Shown here in pieces: positions 1 through 8,854 of a DNA stretch of 64,000 nucleotides (positions within the stretch are counted from its first letter, which is position 1; each line of letters opens with the position of its first letter). The stretch is from an uncultured Pseudomonadota bacterium. GTDB lineage: Bacteria; Pseudomonadota; Gammaproteobacteria; Methylococcales; Methylomonadaceae. The notes beneath the pieces were generated by a model. It was not told the origin of the DNA. It did not search any database and worked only from the letters and a program-made list of their open reading frames with translations. The stretch is taken from assembly GCA_903918375.1 (NCBI GenBank), contig CAIXED010000065.1, positions 16,262 to 80,261 on the forward strand. Reading direction: 5' to 3'. A program made the position numbers and the translations under genes.

Positions 1-1
1 A

Positions 2-370
2 AAGGACAATACAAAAGGTGCTAGTTCTATCGTTGGTAAGGATTGGTACGGTGTGCCGAAAAATTCAGGATCGATTTGGGCTAAGTATGATTTTACGCCA
101 GAGGCTTCTGATAGTTGGGCGGTTGGTGCTGGTGCTTACCTTAATGGTATGCGTCAGGGTAATAATACCAATACCTTCCAGCTTCCTGGATATGCTCGTA
201 TAGACGCTATGCTGTCTTACCGAACTAAGGCAGGTGGTCATCCAATCACTGCTCAACTGAATTTACAGAACTTGTTTGATAAATGGTACTTTGAGGCAAC
301 CGATGGTGGCTCGAATGCTTACTACGGTGCACCGAGAACAATATCGGGAACCGTTTCATTTAGGTTCTAA
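2..370 (+). CDS. TonB-dependent siderophore receptor, C-terminal fragment (5' end outside window)
   Basis: Frame open from base 2; translation has beta-barrel repeats, a QNLFDKWYFE segment and terminal ...GTVSFRF ending in Phe, typical of TonB-dependent receptors. Confidence 0.85.
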   Translation, partial: KDNTKGASSIVGKDWYGVPKNSGSIWAKYDFTPEASDSWAVGAGAYLNGMRQGNNTNTFQLPGYARIDAMLSYRTKAGGHPITAQLNLQNLFDKWYFEATDGGSNAYYGAPRTISGTVSFRF

Positions 371-857
371 GCTAATTTAATGGCCTGTTGATTAGGTTGT
401 GTGTTCGACGAATTTGCTATTGGTTGAACGCACAGCCTTTCTTTTTTGGTTCTTGATACATTAATAGCGTTTGAAATTGATTAACGCAGAAAGCCTAGCA
501 AGCATAACGATAAGAAACACAAACACGTCAACTGAGACTGTGTCATATCCCACACCTTGTGCGCCAAATAACACAGTTCAATTTGGCATTTGATCTTAAT
601 TCTGGATTTTGACCAGAAAAACGATCTAGTTAAGATAAAAAATAACGGTTTTATTCATTTTCGGCCTCGATAAGTGCAAAAAATTAACCCTTGTTTTGAT
701 CATCTGATCCCTGTTTTAGCCAAAAATAGGTTATATCCCACATTTTTTAGACTGATTAAGTCATATAACGCAGTTTAATTTTTTCTATAGGTACGTGATG
801 AAATTCAGATTTTTATAACTAATTGATATATAGATAAAAAATCTCTTAAAGATTTGT

Positions 858-874
858 TTGGCACGTTTCGTGCA
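858..874 (+). promoter_or_regulatory. candidate sigma-54 (-24/-12) promoter upstream of PepSY/TonB receptor genes
   Basis: TTGGCACG-TTTC-GTGCA: GG and GC dinucleotides separated by exactly 10 nt; about 84 bp upstream of the ATG at 958. One deviation from TTGCA, and it overlaps a small palindrome GCACGtttCGTGC. Confidence 0.4.
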
Positions 875-957
875 TTGAATAAGGGTTGGTTTCTGTTAAT
901 GGTCTTTTGTAAGAGCCATTAATCATGATTTTTCCCCATGACTTTTAGGAGATTTGT

Positions 958-2208
958 ATGTCGGTTATCGATCCTTTTTCTACTGAAACGGGCAGTTTAG
1001 GCTCAACTCGTTTGCAGGGCGCTAAAACTAAAAATGGCTTAAATAGTTTTTTATCCGCAGTGAAAAAAATCACTTTTCGCAAGGTGTTGTTAAAGCTTCA
1101 TTTATATATCTCGCTTTGGCTAGGTGCTTTTTTAGTGTTAGCCGGTTTAACAGGTAGCTTGTTGGTTTATGACCACGCTTTAGATAAGTGGTTGAACTCG
1201 GAGTTGATGGTTATAGAGCCAGCCGCTGAACAAAGCCGATCGTTTGCCGATTTAATCGCGGTGGCCAATCAAGCCTCACCAATTAAAACAGCTCCCGCCC
1301 ATTTACAAATGCCTTCGTCACCTGATGAAGCTTTGATCGTTAGATACCAAGTGCCAGCTGAAGCAGGGCATAAAGGTCATAACCATCATTTTCATGAAGT
1401 AATGGTTAATCAATACACGGGCCAAGTCATCGGTGATCGTGATCGCTTTGATTCTTTAATGTCGACTATTTTGAAGCTGCACTTTAATTTGTTATCCGGT
1501 GATACCGGCAAATTAATCATGGGCATTACTGCTTTGTTAACGGTAGTGTTAACCATTACCGGCATTTATTTGTGGTGGCCAAAACTCAGCAAAATTAAGC
1601 AAGCATTCGTGATTAAGCGTAATGCCAGTTTCACCCGTTTTAATTTCGACTTACATAAAACGGTTGGTATTTATACCGCTGTGGTGATGTTTGCAGTCAG
1701 TTTGTCCGGTGTGTATTTCAACTTGCCGCAAATTTTTAGACCAGCGGTTAATTACTTTTCGCCTTTAGACGGTATGGCGCCACCGGTTAAGTCTGAAACC
1801 AATAATGGTGTCGCCATTACCCCAGAAATAGTGATCAACGTCGCTCAACTAGCGATGCCTAATCTTCAAGTACAGCGAGTGTTTTTCCCTAGCAATTCAG
1901 AAGCTGCTTATCAAATCTCTGGACGCCAATCGGATGAATTGCGTTCCAAAGGTTCAACCATGATCTGGATTGATCAGTACAGCGGCAAGGTTCTTAAAGT
2001 CCGCGATCCGCATCAATTTAATGCGGGTAATGCGTTCATTAATCTACAACTGCCATTACACAACGGTGAAATCTTAGGCCAAACCGGTCGGATTTTGGTG
2101 TTAGTCGTTGGTTTTGCACCGTTGTTATTAATGATCACTGGTGTGATTCATTGGTTGAAAAAGCGTCATTCAAATCGTGTTCATAAAGCGCGGTTAAAAA
2201 CTCAATAA
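958..2208 (+). CDS. PepSY-associated TM helix domain protein (iron/siderophore-associated membrane protein)
   Basis: 416 aa; LHLYISLWLGAFLVLAGLTGSLLVYDHALD and GITALLTVVLTITGIYLWWP motifs typical of PepSY_TM proteins; next to TonB receptor. Confidence 0.88.
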   Translation: MSVIDPFSTETGSLGSTRLQGAKTKNGLNSFLSAVKKITFRKVLLKLHLYISLWLGAFLVLAGLTGSLLVYDHALDKWLNSELMVIEPAAEQSRSFADLIAVANQASPIKTAPAHLQMPSSPDEALIVRYQVPAEAGHKGHNHHFHEVMVNQYTGQVIGDRDRFDSLMSTILKLHFNLLSGDTGKLIMGITALLTVVLTITGIYLWWPKLSKIKQAFVIKRNASFTRFNFDLHKTVGIYTAVVMFAVSLSGVYFNLPQIFRPAVNYFSPLDGMAPPVKSETNNGVAITPEIVINVAQLAMPNLQVQRVFFPSNSEAAYQISGRQSDELRSKGSTMIWIDQYSGKVLKVRDPHQFNAGNAFINLQLPLHNGEILGQTGRILVLVVGFAPLLLMITGVIHWLKKRHSNRVHKARLKTQ

Positions 2209-2228
2209 TAAAAATAAGGATGTTTTAA

Positions 2229-4499
2229 ATGGTTGTTCATAAACCGACATTAAAAAAATTAACGTTAGCGATTTCATTAACTTTGCCGTTTGGTGTTTAT
2301 GCTGATGAGCAAACGACCGAAAAGAAATCCGATGCTACGGAATTAAGCCCAATGGTTGTTTCCGCGACTTTATCCGAAGTCGAGCTAGAAAAAGCACCAG
2401 GTACTGTGCATTACGTCGATGATAAAAAAATTGAAATGCGAGATGTGCGTCGAGTTGGTGATGTTTTGCGTGAAATGCCTGGTGTTTATATGGCTATTGG
2501 TGCAACAAGTGCATTACCAGCTTCTGCCAATCGTGCGGTTAGACAGTCGATACGTGGTATTAGTGGCGGCTCTAGGACATTGGTAATGATGGATGACCAA
2601 AAAATGAACGATCCCATTTTTGGAACCTTGAATTGGGGAACAATTTTTCCAGAAGATATTGATCATGTTGAGGTGGTGCCAGGTTCTGGATCAGCACTTT
2701 ATGGCGGTAATGCGTTTGCTGGCACTATGCGGATATTCACCAAAAAACCAACCAAAAGAGAAGTATTGTTAAAAGGTTCATACTTATTCGATGCCGCTGA
2801 GGGTACTAGTGATAGTGCTATTTATCGAGATGTTTTTGATAATGGCTTGTCGATTAGTATGGGGCATCATCATGAATTGAATGATGGGATTAAGGATATT
2901 TTGGGTTATGCGACAGCGGCTCGTGGTGGTGTTGCGACTCCTGGTGTTACGGGAGCAATTCCCGATGTTACTGCCCGTGGTGCCCCGACAATGTTTGTCG
3001 GTGATCATGGCCGAGCGCCTTGGGAATCCCATGTTAGTCATCTGAAGGCATTTTATGATTTTAATGACTACACTCGGGTTTCGGCCGGCTTGCATTATGC
3101 GTTTTCGGAAGTCGGCTATAACTCAAGCACTAGCAATAGTTTTTTACGCAATGCAAACGGTAGTCCTTTTACTAATGGTAACTTCAGTCAAAACGGCAGC
3201 TTATGGAATGTTGCACCGAGTACATTTCTTAATTCACCATCGCATGAAGATGATTTACGTAGTTTTGTAAAATTGGAACATAACTTTACTAAAGACACTG
3301 TTTTAACACTGAACTTTAACCATACCTTACGAGATTACTGGTTTACTACTGTTGGGCCTGCATCAACGTTTACCGGCGGTCCAGGTACTTCAACCCAAGC
3401 GCCTAGTTCGATGATTAATGGTAAAGCTCAGCTGGTTTTCCCTTTAATGAAAGATCACATAATGACCGCTGGTTTTGAAATCGATCAAGGGGAAATGAAT
3501 CGTAAGGATTTCAACGTATCAAACTGGGTTGATTGGACATCGCGAAGTTTTTTAAATCTGAAAGCTGATGCGGTGACTTCGACAAAGTCGATTTTTGGTC
3601 AAGATGAAATGCATTTGACTGATAAGTTGACCGCCTATTTAGGAACCCGAATTGATTTTTGGGATGTTTCAGGAACCAGTAATGATTATGCAAATAATGT
3701 ATTTAATCCAAAGCGTGAGCAAAGTACTGTCGAGGTTAATCCAAAATTAGCACTTGTCTATGATGCGCCTTGGCAAGGTGCAATATTGCGAGCATCAGCT
3801 GGTAAGTCGTTCAGACCGCCAACATTGAGCGATCTTTATGTTGATGGTCGTCGAGGAATGGTTTTGTCATATGCAAATCAATCCTTAACCCCTGAAAGTA
3901 ATTTATCTTGGGAAGTTGGTATTGAACAAAAGTTTGTCGATACGGGCTCCCATGTTAAAGCCACATTCTTTGAAAATAATTTGACTGACATGATTACCAC
4001 CCAAGCTCTACCAGCTCAGGGTATTTACACAAGTGTTTCTAAGCGGATTAACACTGCTTCAGCGATCACGCGAGGGGTTGAGTTATCTTTTGATCAGAAA
4101 ATTACTGATTGGTTGAGTTATTACAATAATTACACTTGGACGCCTACCGCAAAAACCATAGAAAATAAATATATTCCAATTCAAAATGGTAAACGATTGA
4201 CTAATGCGCCAGAGCATTTATTTACAGCTGGTTTAGAGGCTAATTGGGAAAAATGGTCAGGTACTTTCATTGGACGCTATGTTTCAGAATCGTTTGATAC
4301 TGCAGAAAATCTTGATTATGTTCATGATGTTTATGGGGGCTTTCAATCTTTTTGGTTGTTTGATACTAAGTTGAGATATAGCCCAATTAAAAGCACCAGT
4401 GTCAGTTTTGCAGTCAATAACTTGTTGAATCAAGAGTATTTCCAGTTTGCGCCTAATCCAGGTAGAAACTTTATTGCTGAAGTTAGCTTCAAATTCTAA
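2229..4499 (+). CDS. TonB-dependent receptor
   Basis: 756 aa; signal peptide, plug domain (VVSATLSEVELEKAPGTVHYVDDKKI...), barrel, C-terminal ...FIAEVSFKF. Confidence 0.93.
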   Translation: MVVHKPTLKKLTLAISLTLPFGVYADEQTTEKKSDATELSPMVVSATLSEVELEKAPGTVHYVDDKKIEMRDVRRVGDVLREMPGVYMAIGATSALPASANRAVRQSIRGISGGSRTLVMMDDQKMNDPIFGTLNWGTIFPEDIDHVEVVPGSGSALYGGNAFAGTMRIFTKKPTKREVLLKGSYLFDAAEGTSDSAIYRDVFDNGLSISMGHHHELNDGIKDILGYATAARGGVATPGVTGAIPDVTARGAPTMFVGDHGRAPWESHVSHLKAFYDFNDYTRVSAGLHYAFSEVGYNSSTSNSFLRNANGSPFTNGNFSQNGSLWNVAPSTFLNSPSHEDDLRSFVKLEHNFTKDTVLTLNFNHTLRDYWFTTVGPASTFTGGPGTSTQAPSSMINGKAQLVFPLMKDHIMTAGFEIDQGEMNRKDFNVSNWVDWTSRSFLNLKADAVTSTKSIFGQDEMHLTDKLTAYLGTRIDFWDVSGTSNDYANNVFNPKREQSTVEVNPKLALVYDAPWQGAILRASAGKSFRPPTLSDLYVDGRRGMVLSYANQSLTPESNLSWEVGIEQKFVDTGSHVKATFFENNLTDMITTQALPAQGIYTSVSKRINTASAITRGVELSFDQKITDWLSYYNNYTWTPTAKTIENKYIPIQNGKRLTNAPEHLFTAGLEANWEKWSGTFIGRYVSESFDTAENLDYVHDVYGGFQSFWLFDTKLRYSPIKSTSVSFAVNNLLNQEYFQFAPNPGRNFIAEVSFKF

Positions 4500-4570
4500 G
4501 TTTTTTAGTAACCGGTAGTTGATTACTATCAAACGTATTTAATTACCGGATTTACTAAATTCAGTAAAAT

Positions 4571-4855
4571 TTGATGAAAATAGTTGAATATGGTTTAGAT
4601 GTGAAAATTTTTTATAAATTAAGTATGGTTTTTTTAATGCTAAGCAATGATGTTAATGCATTATCTTTGAATACTGAAACTATATTAACAAGCAGTTTTC
4701 TAGGTATTCCTGTTGTTTTGATCATTGCGAATATCTTTCTTATGTTATTGTTTATTGCTGTTTCAAAAGGTTTTCAATACTTAAGTTCAAAAAAGTCAAA
4801 ATCTGTAAAAGGAGGTTTTATTAAATCGGTGTTTATGCATCGCAATGTTAAATAG
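4571..4855 (+). CDS. hypothetical small membrane protein
   Basis: 94 aa ORF with one clear hydrophobic helix (FLGIPVVLIIANIFLMLLFIAV) downstream of the TonB receptor. Confidence 0.45.
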   Translation: MMKIVEYGLDVKIFYKLSMVFLMLSNDVNALSLNTETILTSSFLGIPVVLIIANIFLMLLFIAVSKGFQYLSSKKSKSVKGGFIKSVFMHRNVK

Positions 4856-4912
4856 AGCATGTTTTTAAAATTTTCATATAAATTTAAGGTTTTTAATTTA
4901 AAAGGATTTGCA

Positions 4913-5185
4913 ATGAATAAAACTCAAATAATCGATGCTGTTTCATCTTATGCTAACTTGAATGGCGCACAATCCAGCCGGACAGTAAACGCTATTATCA
5001 AAGCAATTCAAGATAAATTAGCCGAAGGTGAGTCTGTTAATTTGATTGGTTTCGGTAGTTTTGAGGTTAAGCCTCGTGCCGAAAGGGTTGGACGTAATCC
5101 CAAAACCGGCGAGCCAATAACTTTACCAGCAGGTAAAAAAGTATCTTTTAAAGCAAGCAAGTTTTTTCGGGATCAATTGGGTTAA
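4913..5185 (+). CDS. HU family DNA-binding protein
   Basis: MNKTQIIDAVSSYANLNGAQSS...IGFGSFEVKPRAERVGRNPKTGEPITLPAGKKVSFKASK is the HU/IHF signature; start chosen at internal ATG 4913 behind AAAGGA. Confidence 0.95.
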   Translation: MNKTQIIDAVSSYANLNGAQSSRTVNAIIKAIQDKLAEGESVNLIGFGSFEVKPRAERVGRNPKTGEPITLPAGKKVSFKASKFFRDQLG

Positions 5186-5253
5186 ACTTTATGGTGTTGT
5201 ATTTTCCCTCTATGCAACAACTTTTTTCAATTTAGAGGTTATTTAGGTGATTT

Positions 5254-5775
5254 ATGGATAAATTAACAGCGCTATCAATCAGTATTAGTGGCTTATCTGG
5301 TGTTGCTACTTTCTTAGCAGTAGGGCCAGCAAGTGGAATATTTTTTATTTGGGCGGCAACTATCGCTTGGGCGGCTTATTTCTTTTTGGGAGCGACAAAA
5401 GAAGCTTTGAAAAGTACGATTATCTGTGGGATTTTCGGGGTGTTTATGGCTTGGGTAACTGCGGTTATATTAACTGAAACATCGACTGAAGCGGCACCGG
5501 GTTTTTCTGTGATGGCAGCAATTACAGTTTCAGTTGCGGTTTTAGTTTTATGTTTGGCAGCTAAAATTCCTCAATTAGCGACAATTCCAGCGAGTGTTTT
5601 GGGTTATTCTTCTACTTTTGCCTATTTACTGCAGACGCCTGATAAATTGACTCAAGATGTATTATTAGGTGTTTCTTTGGATAATCCTTTATTGGTTATT
5701 TCAATTTCGATTGTAGTCGGTACATTCTTTGGACAGTTTTCTGCTCAATTGGCCGCGAAACTGGAAAAACCTTAA
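5254..5775 (+). CDS. DUF1097 domain-containing membrane protein
   Basis: 173 aa polytopic membrane protein resembling the DUF1097 family (ALSISISGLSGVATFLAV...FFIWAATIAWAAYFFLGATKE). Confidence 0.75.
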   Translation: MDKLTALSISISGLSGVATFLAVGPASGIFFIWAATIAWAAYFFLGATKEALKSTIICGIFGVFMAWVTAVILTETSTEAAPGFSVMAAITVSVAVLVLCLAAKIPQLATIPASVLGYSSTFAYLLQTPDKLTQDVLLGVSLDNPLLVISISIVVGTFFGQFSAQLAAKLEKP

Positions 5776-5834
5776 TTTATTAGCTGCGACAATTGGTCAC
5801 ATTTTAAATTAATACTGTTTTATGTATGATATTG

Positions 5835-5897
5835 TTAATGCTTTAATCTAAAGCATTAATTTCCTCTCTCCTTTTCGGGCTTAGGCCCGATTTTTTT
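5835..5897 (+). ncRNA. candidate small RNA ending in a Rho-independent terminator
   Basis: Perfect 11-bp hairpin TTAATGCTTTA-ATC-TAAAGCATTAA (5835-5859), single-stranded CCTCTCTCC, then TCGGGC-TTAG-GCCCGA-TTTTTTT (5875-5897); a TATGAT -10-like hexamer lies at 5825-5830, no good -35. Confidence 0.4.
5875..5897 (+). terminator. Rho-independent terminator
   Basis: TCGGGC TTAG GCCCGA followed by T7. Confidence 0.85.
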
Positions 5898-5912
5898 GAT
5901 GAATAAGTATTT

Positions 5913-6251
5913 ATGAGATTAAGTTTTCTATTTTTATTTTGTTTTATAGCCAATTCTGCGGTTGCTGGAACTATTGCTAATGGTACTTGGGTACCAACAA
6001 ATTGTGGCGAACAACCAAGCCCACCTATTATTGCTGATCAAGATGTTAAATCATTTAATAAAAGCATGGATGCTATTGGTGATTGGCAAAATAAAACGAA
6101 AAACTTTTTTGAATGTTTAGTTAAAGAGGCCAATGCTGATAATGCGATTATTGCTGAGTCGGCTAATCGCGCACAGGCAAATAATCAAAAAGTGGTTGAG
6201 ACTTTAAATGCAACAATTGATGAAACTGAGAAAAAATTAACTAAGAAATAA
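5913..6251 (+). CDS. hypothetical secreted/periplasmic protein
   Basis: 112 aa with signal peptide MRLSFLFLFCFIANSAVAG, two cysteines in the mature part, charged C-terminal helix. Confidence 0.65.
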   Translation: MRLSFLFLFCFIANSAVAGTIANGTWVPTNCGEQPSPPIIADQDVKSFNKSMDAIGDWQNKTKNFFECLVKEANADNAIIAESANRAQANNQKVVETLNATIDETEKKLTKK

Positions 6252-6355
6252 GATTTTAGGGAATGGGTATGCCTCCGATATACCTTACACGGATGTGATT
6301 TAGTTAGTTAGGAATGGTTTTCTCCCCCGAGAACCGACAGGGATGTAATCTTTAT

Positions 6356-6380
6356 AGTTGGCGAGGCAATCTCGCCAACT
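6356..6380. terminator. bidirectional hairpin terminator candidate 3' of radA
   Basis: AGTTGGCGAG-GCAAT-CTCGCCAACT perfect 10-bp stem between convergent genes. Confidence 0.7.
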
Positions 6381-6388
6381 TTCTAGTT

Positions 6389-7759
6389 TTATTCTAAGTC
6401 AGCTAATGCAGTTAATGCTTCTTGAATATTACTGACGGCATGAATTTGTAGGTTTTTAATCGCTTCTTTAGGTTTATTGCTTTTCGGAATAATCGCCCGT
6501 TTAAAGCCGTGTTTGGCAGCTTCATTTAACCGTGCATGACCATTAGCGACAGGGCGTATCTCGCCATTCAAACCGACCTCACCAAAAAATACCGTGTCAT
6601 AAGGAATAATTCGATCACGCAAACTCGACACTACGCCAACCATAATCGCTAAATCGCTACTGGTTTCGGTGACTTTGATACCGCCAACCACATTGGCATA
6701 AATTTCATCACTGGCGGTAAAAATCCCGCCATGACGCGACAACACAGCTAATAACATGGCTAAGCGGTTTTGATCTAAACCCACCGCTAATCGACGCGGA
6801 TTACCGTATTGGCTTTCGGTAACCAAGGCTTGAATTTCCACCAGTAAGGGGCGAGTGCCTTCCCATAATACGGTAACGACGCTACCGGGGGAGGGCTTTT
6901 CAGAACGTGATAAAAACATCGCCGATGGATTTTTGACTTCTTTTAAGCCATTGCTTTCCATGGCAAAAAAGCCTAATTCACCCACGCTGCCAAAGCGGTT
7001 TTTATCGGCGCGTAACACTCTAAAACGCGAGTCATCCGTGGAGGACAAAACCACTTGAGCATCAACAATATGACTCAAAGTCATCGGCCCAGCCAATGAT
7101 TGATCTTTGGTGACGTGACCGACCATAAAAATTGAAATGCCGGTGCGTTTGGCGTATTGGGTTAGATAGCTGGCGGTTTCGCGAACTTGCGAAACCGAAC
7201 CGGGTGCAGAGTCAGAATCGGCGGTGTACATCACTTGAATCGAGTCAATAATCACCACTTGTGGTTGTTCTTCGTCCAAGATTTGGCAAATTTGCTGTAC
7301 TGAGGTTTCAGCCAGCATTTTGATTCCTGCGGTCGGCAAGCCTAAACGATGGGCGCGTTCGGCAATTTGTTGTAACGATTCTTCACCAGATACATATAAA
7401 ACCGGACGTTGTTGTGCAATGTGGGCAATGGCTTGTAGCAAAATAGTACTTTTGCCGGCGCCCGGTGCACCGCCGATTAACACCACACTACCTTTGACGA
7501 TGCCGCCGCCTAAAACGCGGTCAAACTCGCTTAAACCGGAGGATAGTCGTTCGGCTTGCGCCAAATTCACATCAGACAATAATTGCACTTGGCTACGCGA
7601 GCCAGCATAACCGCTGTTATCACGGCTGGGTTTGCTGCTGCCAAGTTTGAGTTCTTTGATGGTGTTCCATTCCCCGCATTGATTACATTGCCCAGCCCAA
7701 CCTGGGTAATCGGTGCCACATTCGGTACAGACGTAAGCAGTTTTGGATTTTTTAGCCAT
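6389..7759 (-). CDS. radA: DNA repair protein RadA
   Basis: 456 aa; N-terminal CxxC zinc finger (YVCTECGTDYPGWAGQCNQCGEWNT), GGAPGAGKST Walker A, KNRFG motif, Lon-like C-terminus. Confidence 0.97.
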   Translation of the reverse strand: MAKKSKTAYVCTECGTDYPGWAGQCNQCGEWNTIKELKLGSSKPSRDNSGYAGSRSQVQLLSDVNLAQAERLSSGLSEFDRVLGGGIVKGSVVLIGGAPGAGKSTILLQAIAHIAQQRPVLYVSGEESLQQIAERAHRLGLPTAGIKMLAETSVQQICQILDEEQPQVVIIDSIQVMYTADSDSAPGSVSQVRETASYLTQYAKRTGISIFMVGHVTKDQSLAGPMTLSHIVDAQVVLSSTDDSRFRVLRADKNRFGSVGELGFFAMESNGLKEVKNPSAMFLSRSEKPSPGSVVTVLWEGTRPLLVEIQALVTESQYGNPRRLAVGLDQNRLAMLLAVLSRHGGIFTASDEIYANVVGGIKVTETSSDLAIMVGVVSSLRDRIIPYDTVFFGEVGLNGEIRPVANGHARLNEAAKHGFKRAIIPKSNKPKEAIKNLQIHAVSNIQEALTALADLE

Positions 7760-7765
7760 CGTTAT

Positions 7766-8854
7766 TTAGGTGTAGGGATGTTCAACAATTTGTACCCGCT
7801 GGGTGATGCCGCACAGCAGGGTGTAGGGGATGGTGTCAGCAAAGTGCGCGACTTCTTCAATCGCTAAACCGCCACCCCACAATGTCACAGGGTCGCCAAT
7901 TTTGGCGTTGGCTTGGCTAGTTAAATCGACGGTAATCATATCCATTGAAACGCGGCCGATTAAAGGCACCCGTTGACCATTGACTAACACTGGTGCACCG
8001 CTTCTAGTGTGGCGGTGATAACCATCGCCATAGCCAATCGATACCACCCCTAGCCGGGTGTCACTTGCTGCTTGCCATGTGCCGCTATAGCCAACGGTTT
8101 CGCCAGCTGCGACATTTTTGACCGCGATTAAGCGTGAATGTAAGTTCATCACCGGCTTCAAACCAAAATCGGCACCGGTTTTGCCAGCAAAGGGGGAGCA
8201 GCCGTAGAGCATCAAGCCCGGACGCACCCAGTCGCTATTGACATTAGGCCAGCCGATAATCCCCGCTGAATTGGCGATGCTGCGTTGCCCAGGGTAATCG
8301 GCGGTGGCTTGATTAAATAATTCAACCTGTTGCCGAGTTTTGTCATCCAATAAATCATCGGCATTGGCAAAGTGGCTGATTAAGTTAATCGGTTGCTGAA
8401 TCAAAGCGCTGTGACTTAATTGCTGGTAAGCGGCATTAAAATCAGCGCCTTTAAACCCCAAGCGGTTCATGCCAGTGTCCATTTTTAACCAGACACGGAG
8501 TTGGCGTTTATCGTTGGTGTGTTGCTGCAAAATTGCAATTTGTTGCGGATTGTGAATCACGCTATCGAGCTGATTTTGCAAAATCAATTCCAGCTCATCA
8601 TGGCAAACAAAACCTTGCAGTACCGTAATCGGTTGTTGAAATCCGGCTTGTCTTAATCGAACCCCTTCATCAACCCGCGCTACAGCGAAACCGTCCGCAT
8701 CAGTCAGCGCTTCGGCGATGCGGCTAATGCCGTGACCGTAAGCATTGGCTTTAATCACCGCCATGATTTTGTTATCCGGCGCGTAGCGTTTGACTTGCTG
8801 TAAGTTATGTCTGGCAGCTTGTAAATCCAGATGCACATAAGCGGCTGGCGTCAT
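7766..8854 (-). CDS. alr: alanine racemase
   Basis: AVIKANAYGHG PLP-lysine motif; GRVSMDMITVDLT; 362 aa. Confidence 0.97.
   Translation of the reverse strand: MTPAAYVHLDLQAARHNLQQVKRYAPDNKIMAVIKANAYGHGISRIAEALTDADGFAVARVDEGVRLRQAGFQQPITVLQGFVCHDELELILQNQLDSVIHNPQQIAILQQHTNDKRQLRVWLKMDTGMNRLGFKGADFNAAYQQLSHSALIQQPINLISHFANADDLLDDKTRQQVELFNQATADYPGQRSIANSAGIIGWPNVNSDWVRPGLMLYGCSPFAGKTGADFGLKPVMNLHSRLIAVKNVAAGETVGYSGTWQAASDTRLGVVSIGYGDGYHRHTRSGAPVLVNGQRVPLIGRVSMDMITVDLTSQANAKIGDPVTLWGGGLAIEEVAHFADTIPYTLLCGITQRVQIVEHPYT

Noticed and set aside
8851-8854. 4-bp overlap of dnaB and alr as a frameshift signal
   Set aside because: ATGA-type overlaps are ordinary translational coupling in bacterial operons; also seen for truB/rbfA, mltG/tmk and tmk/holB.
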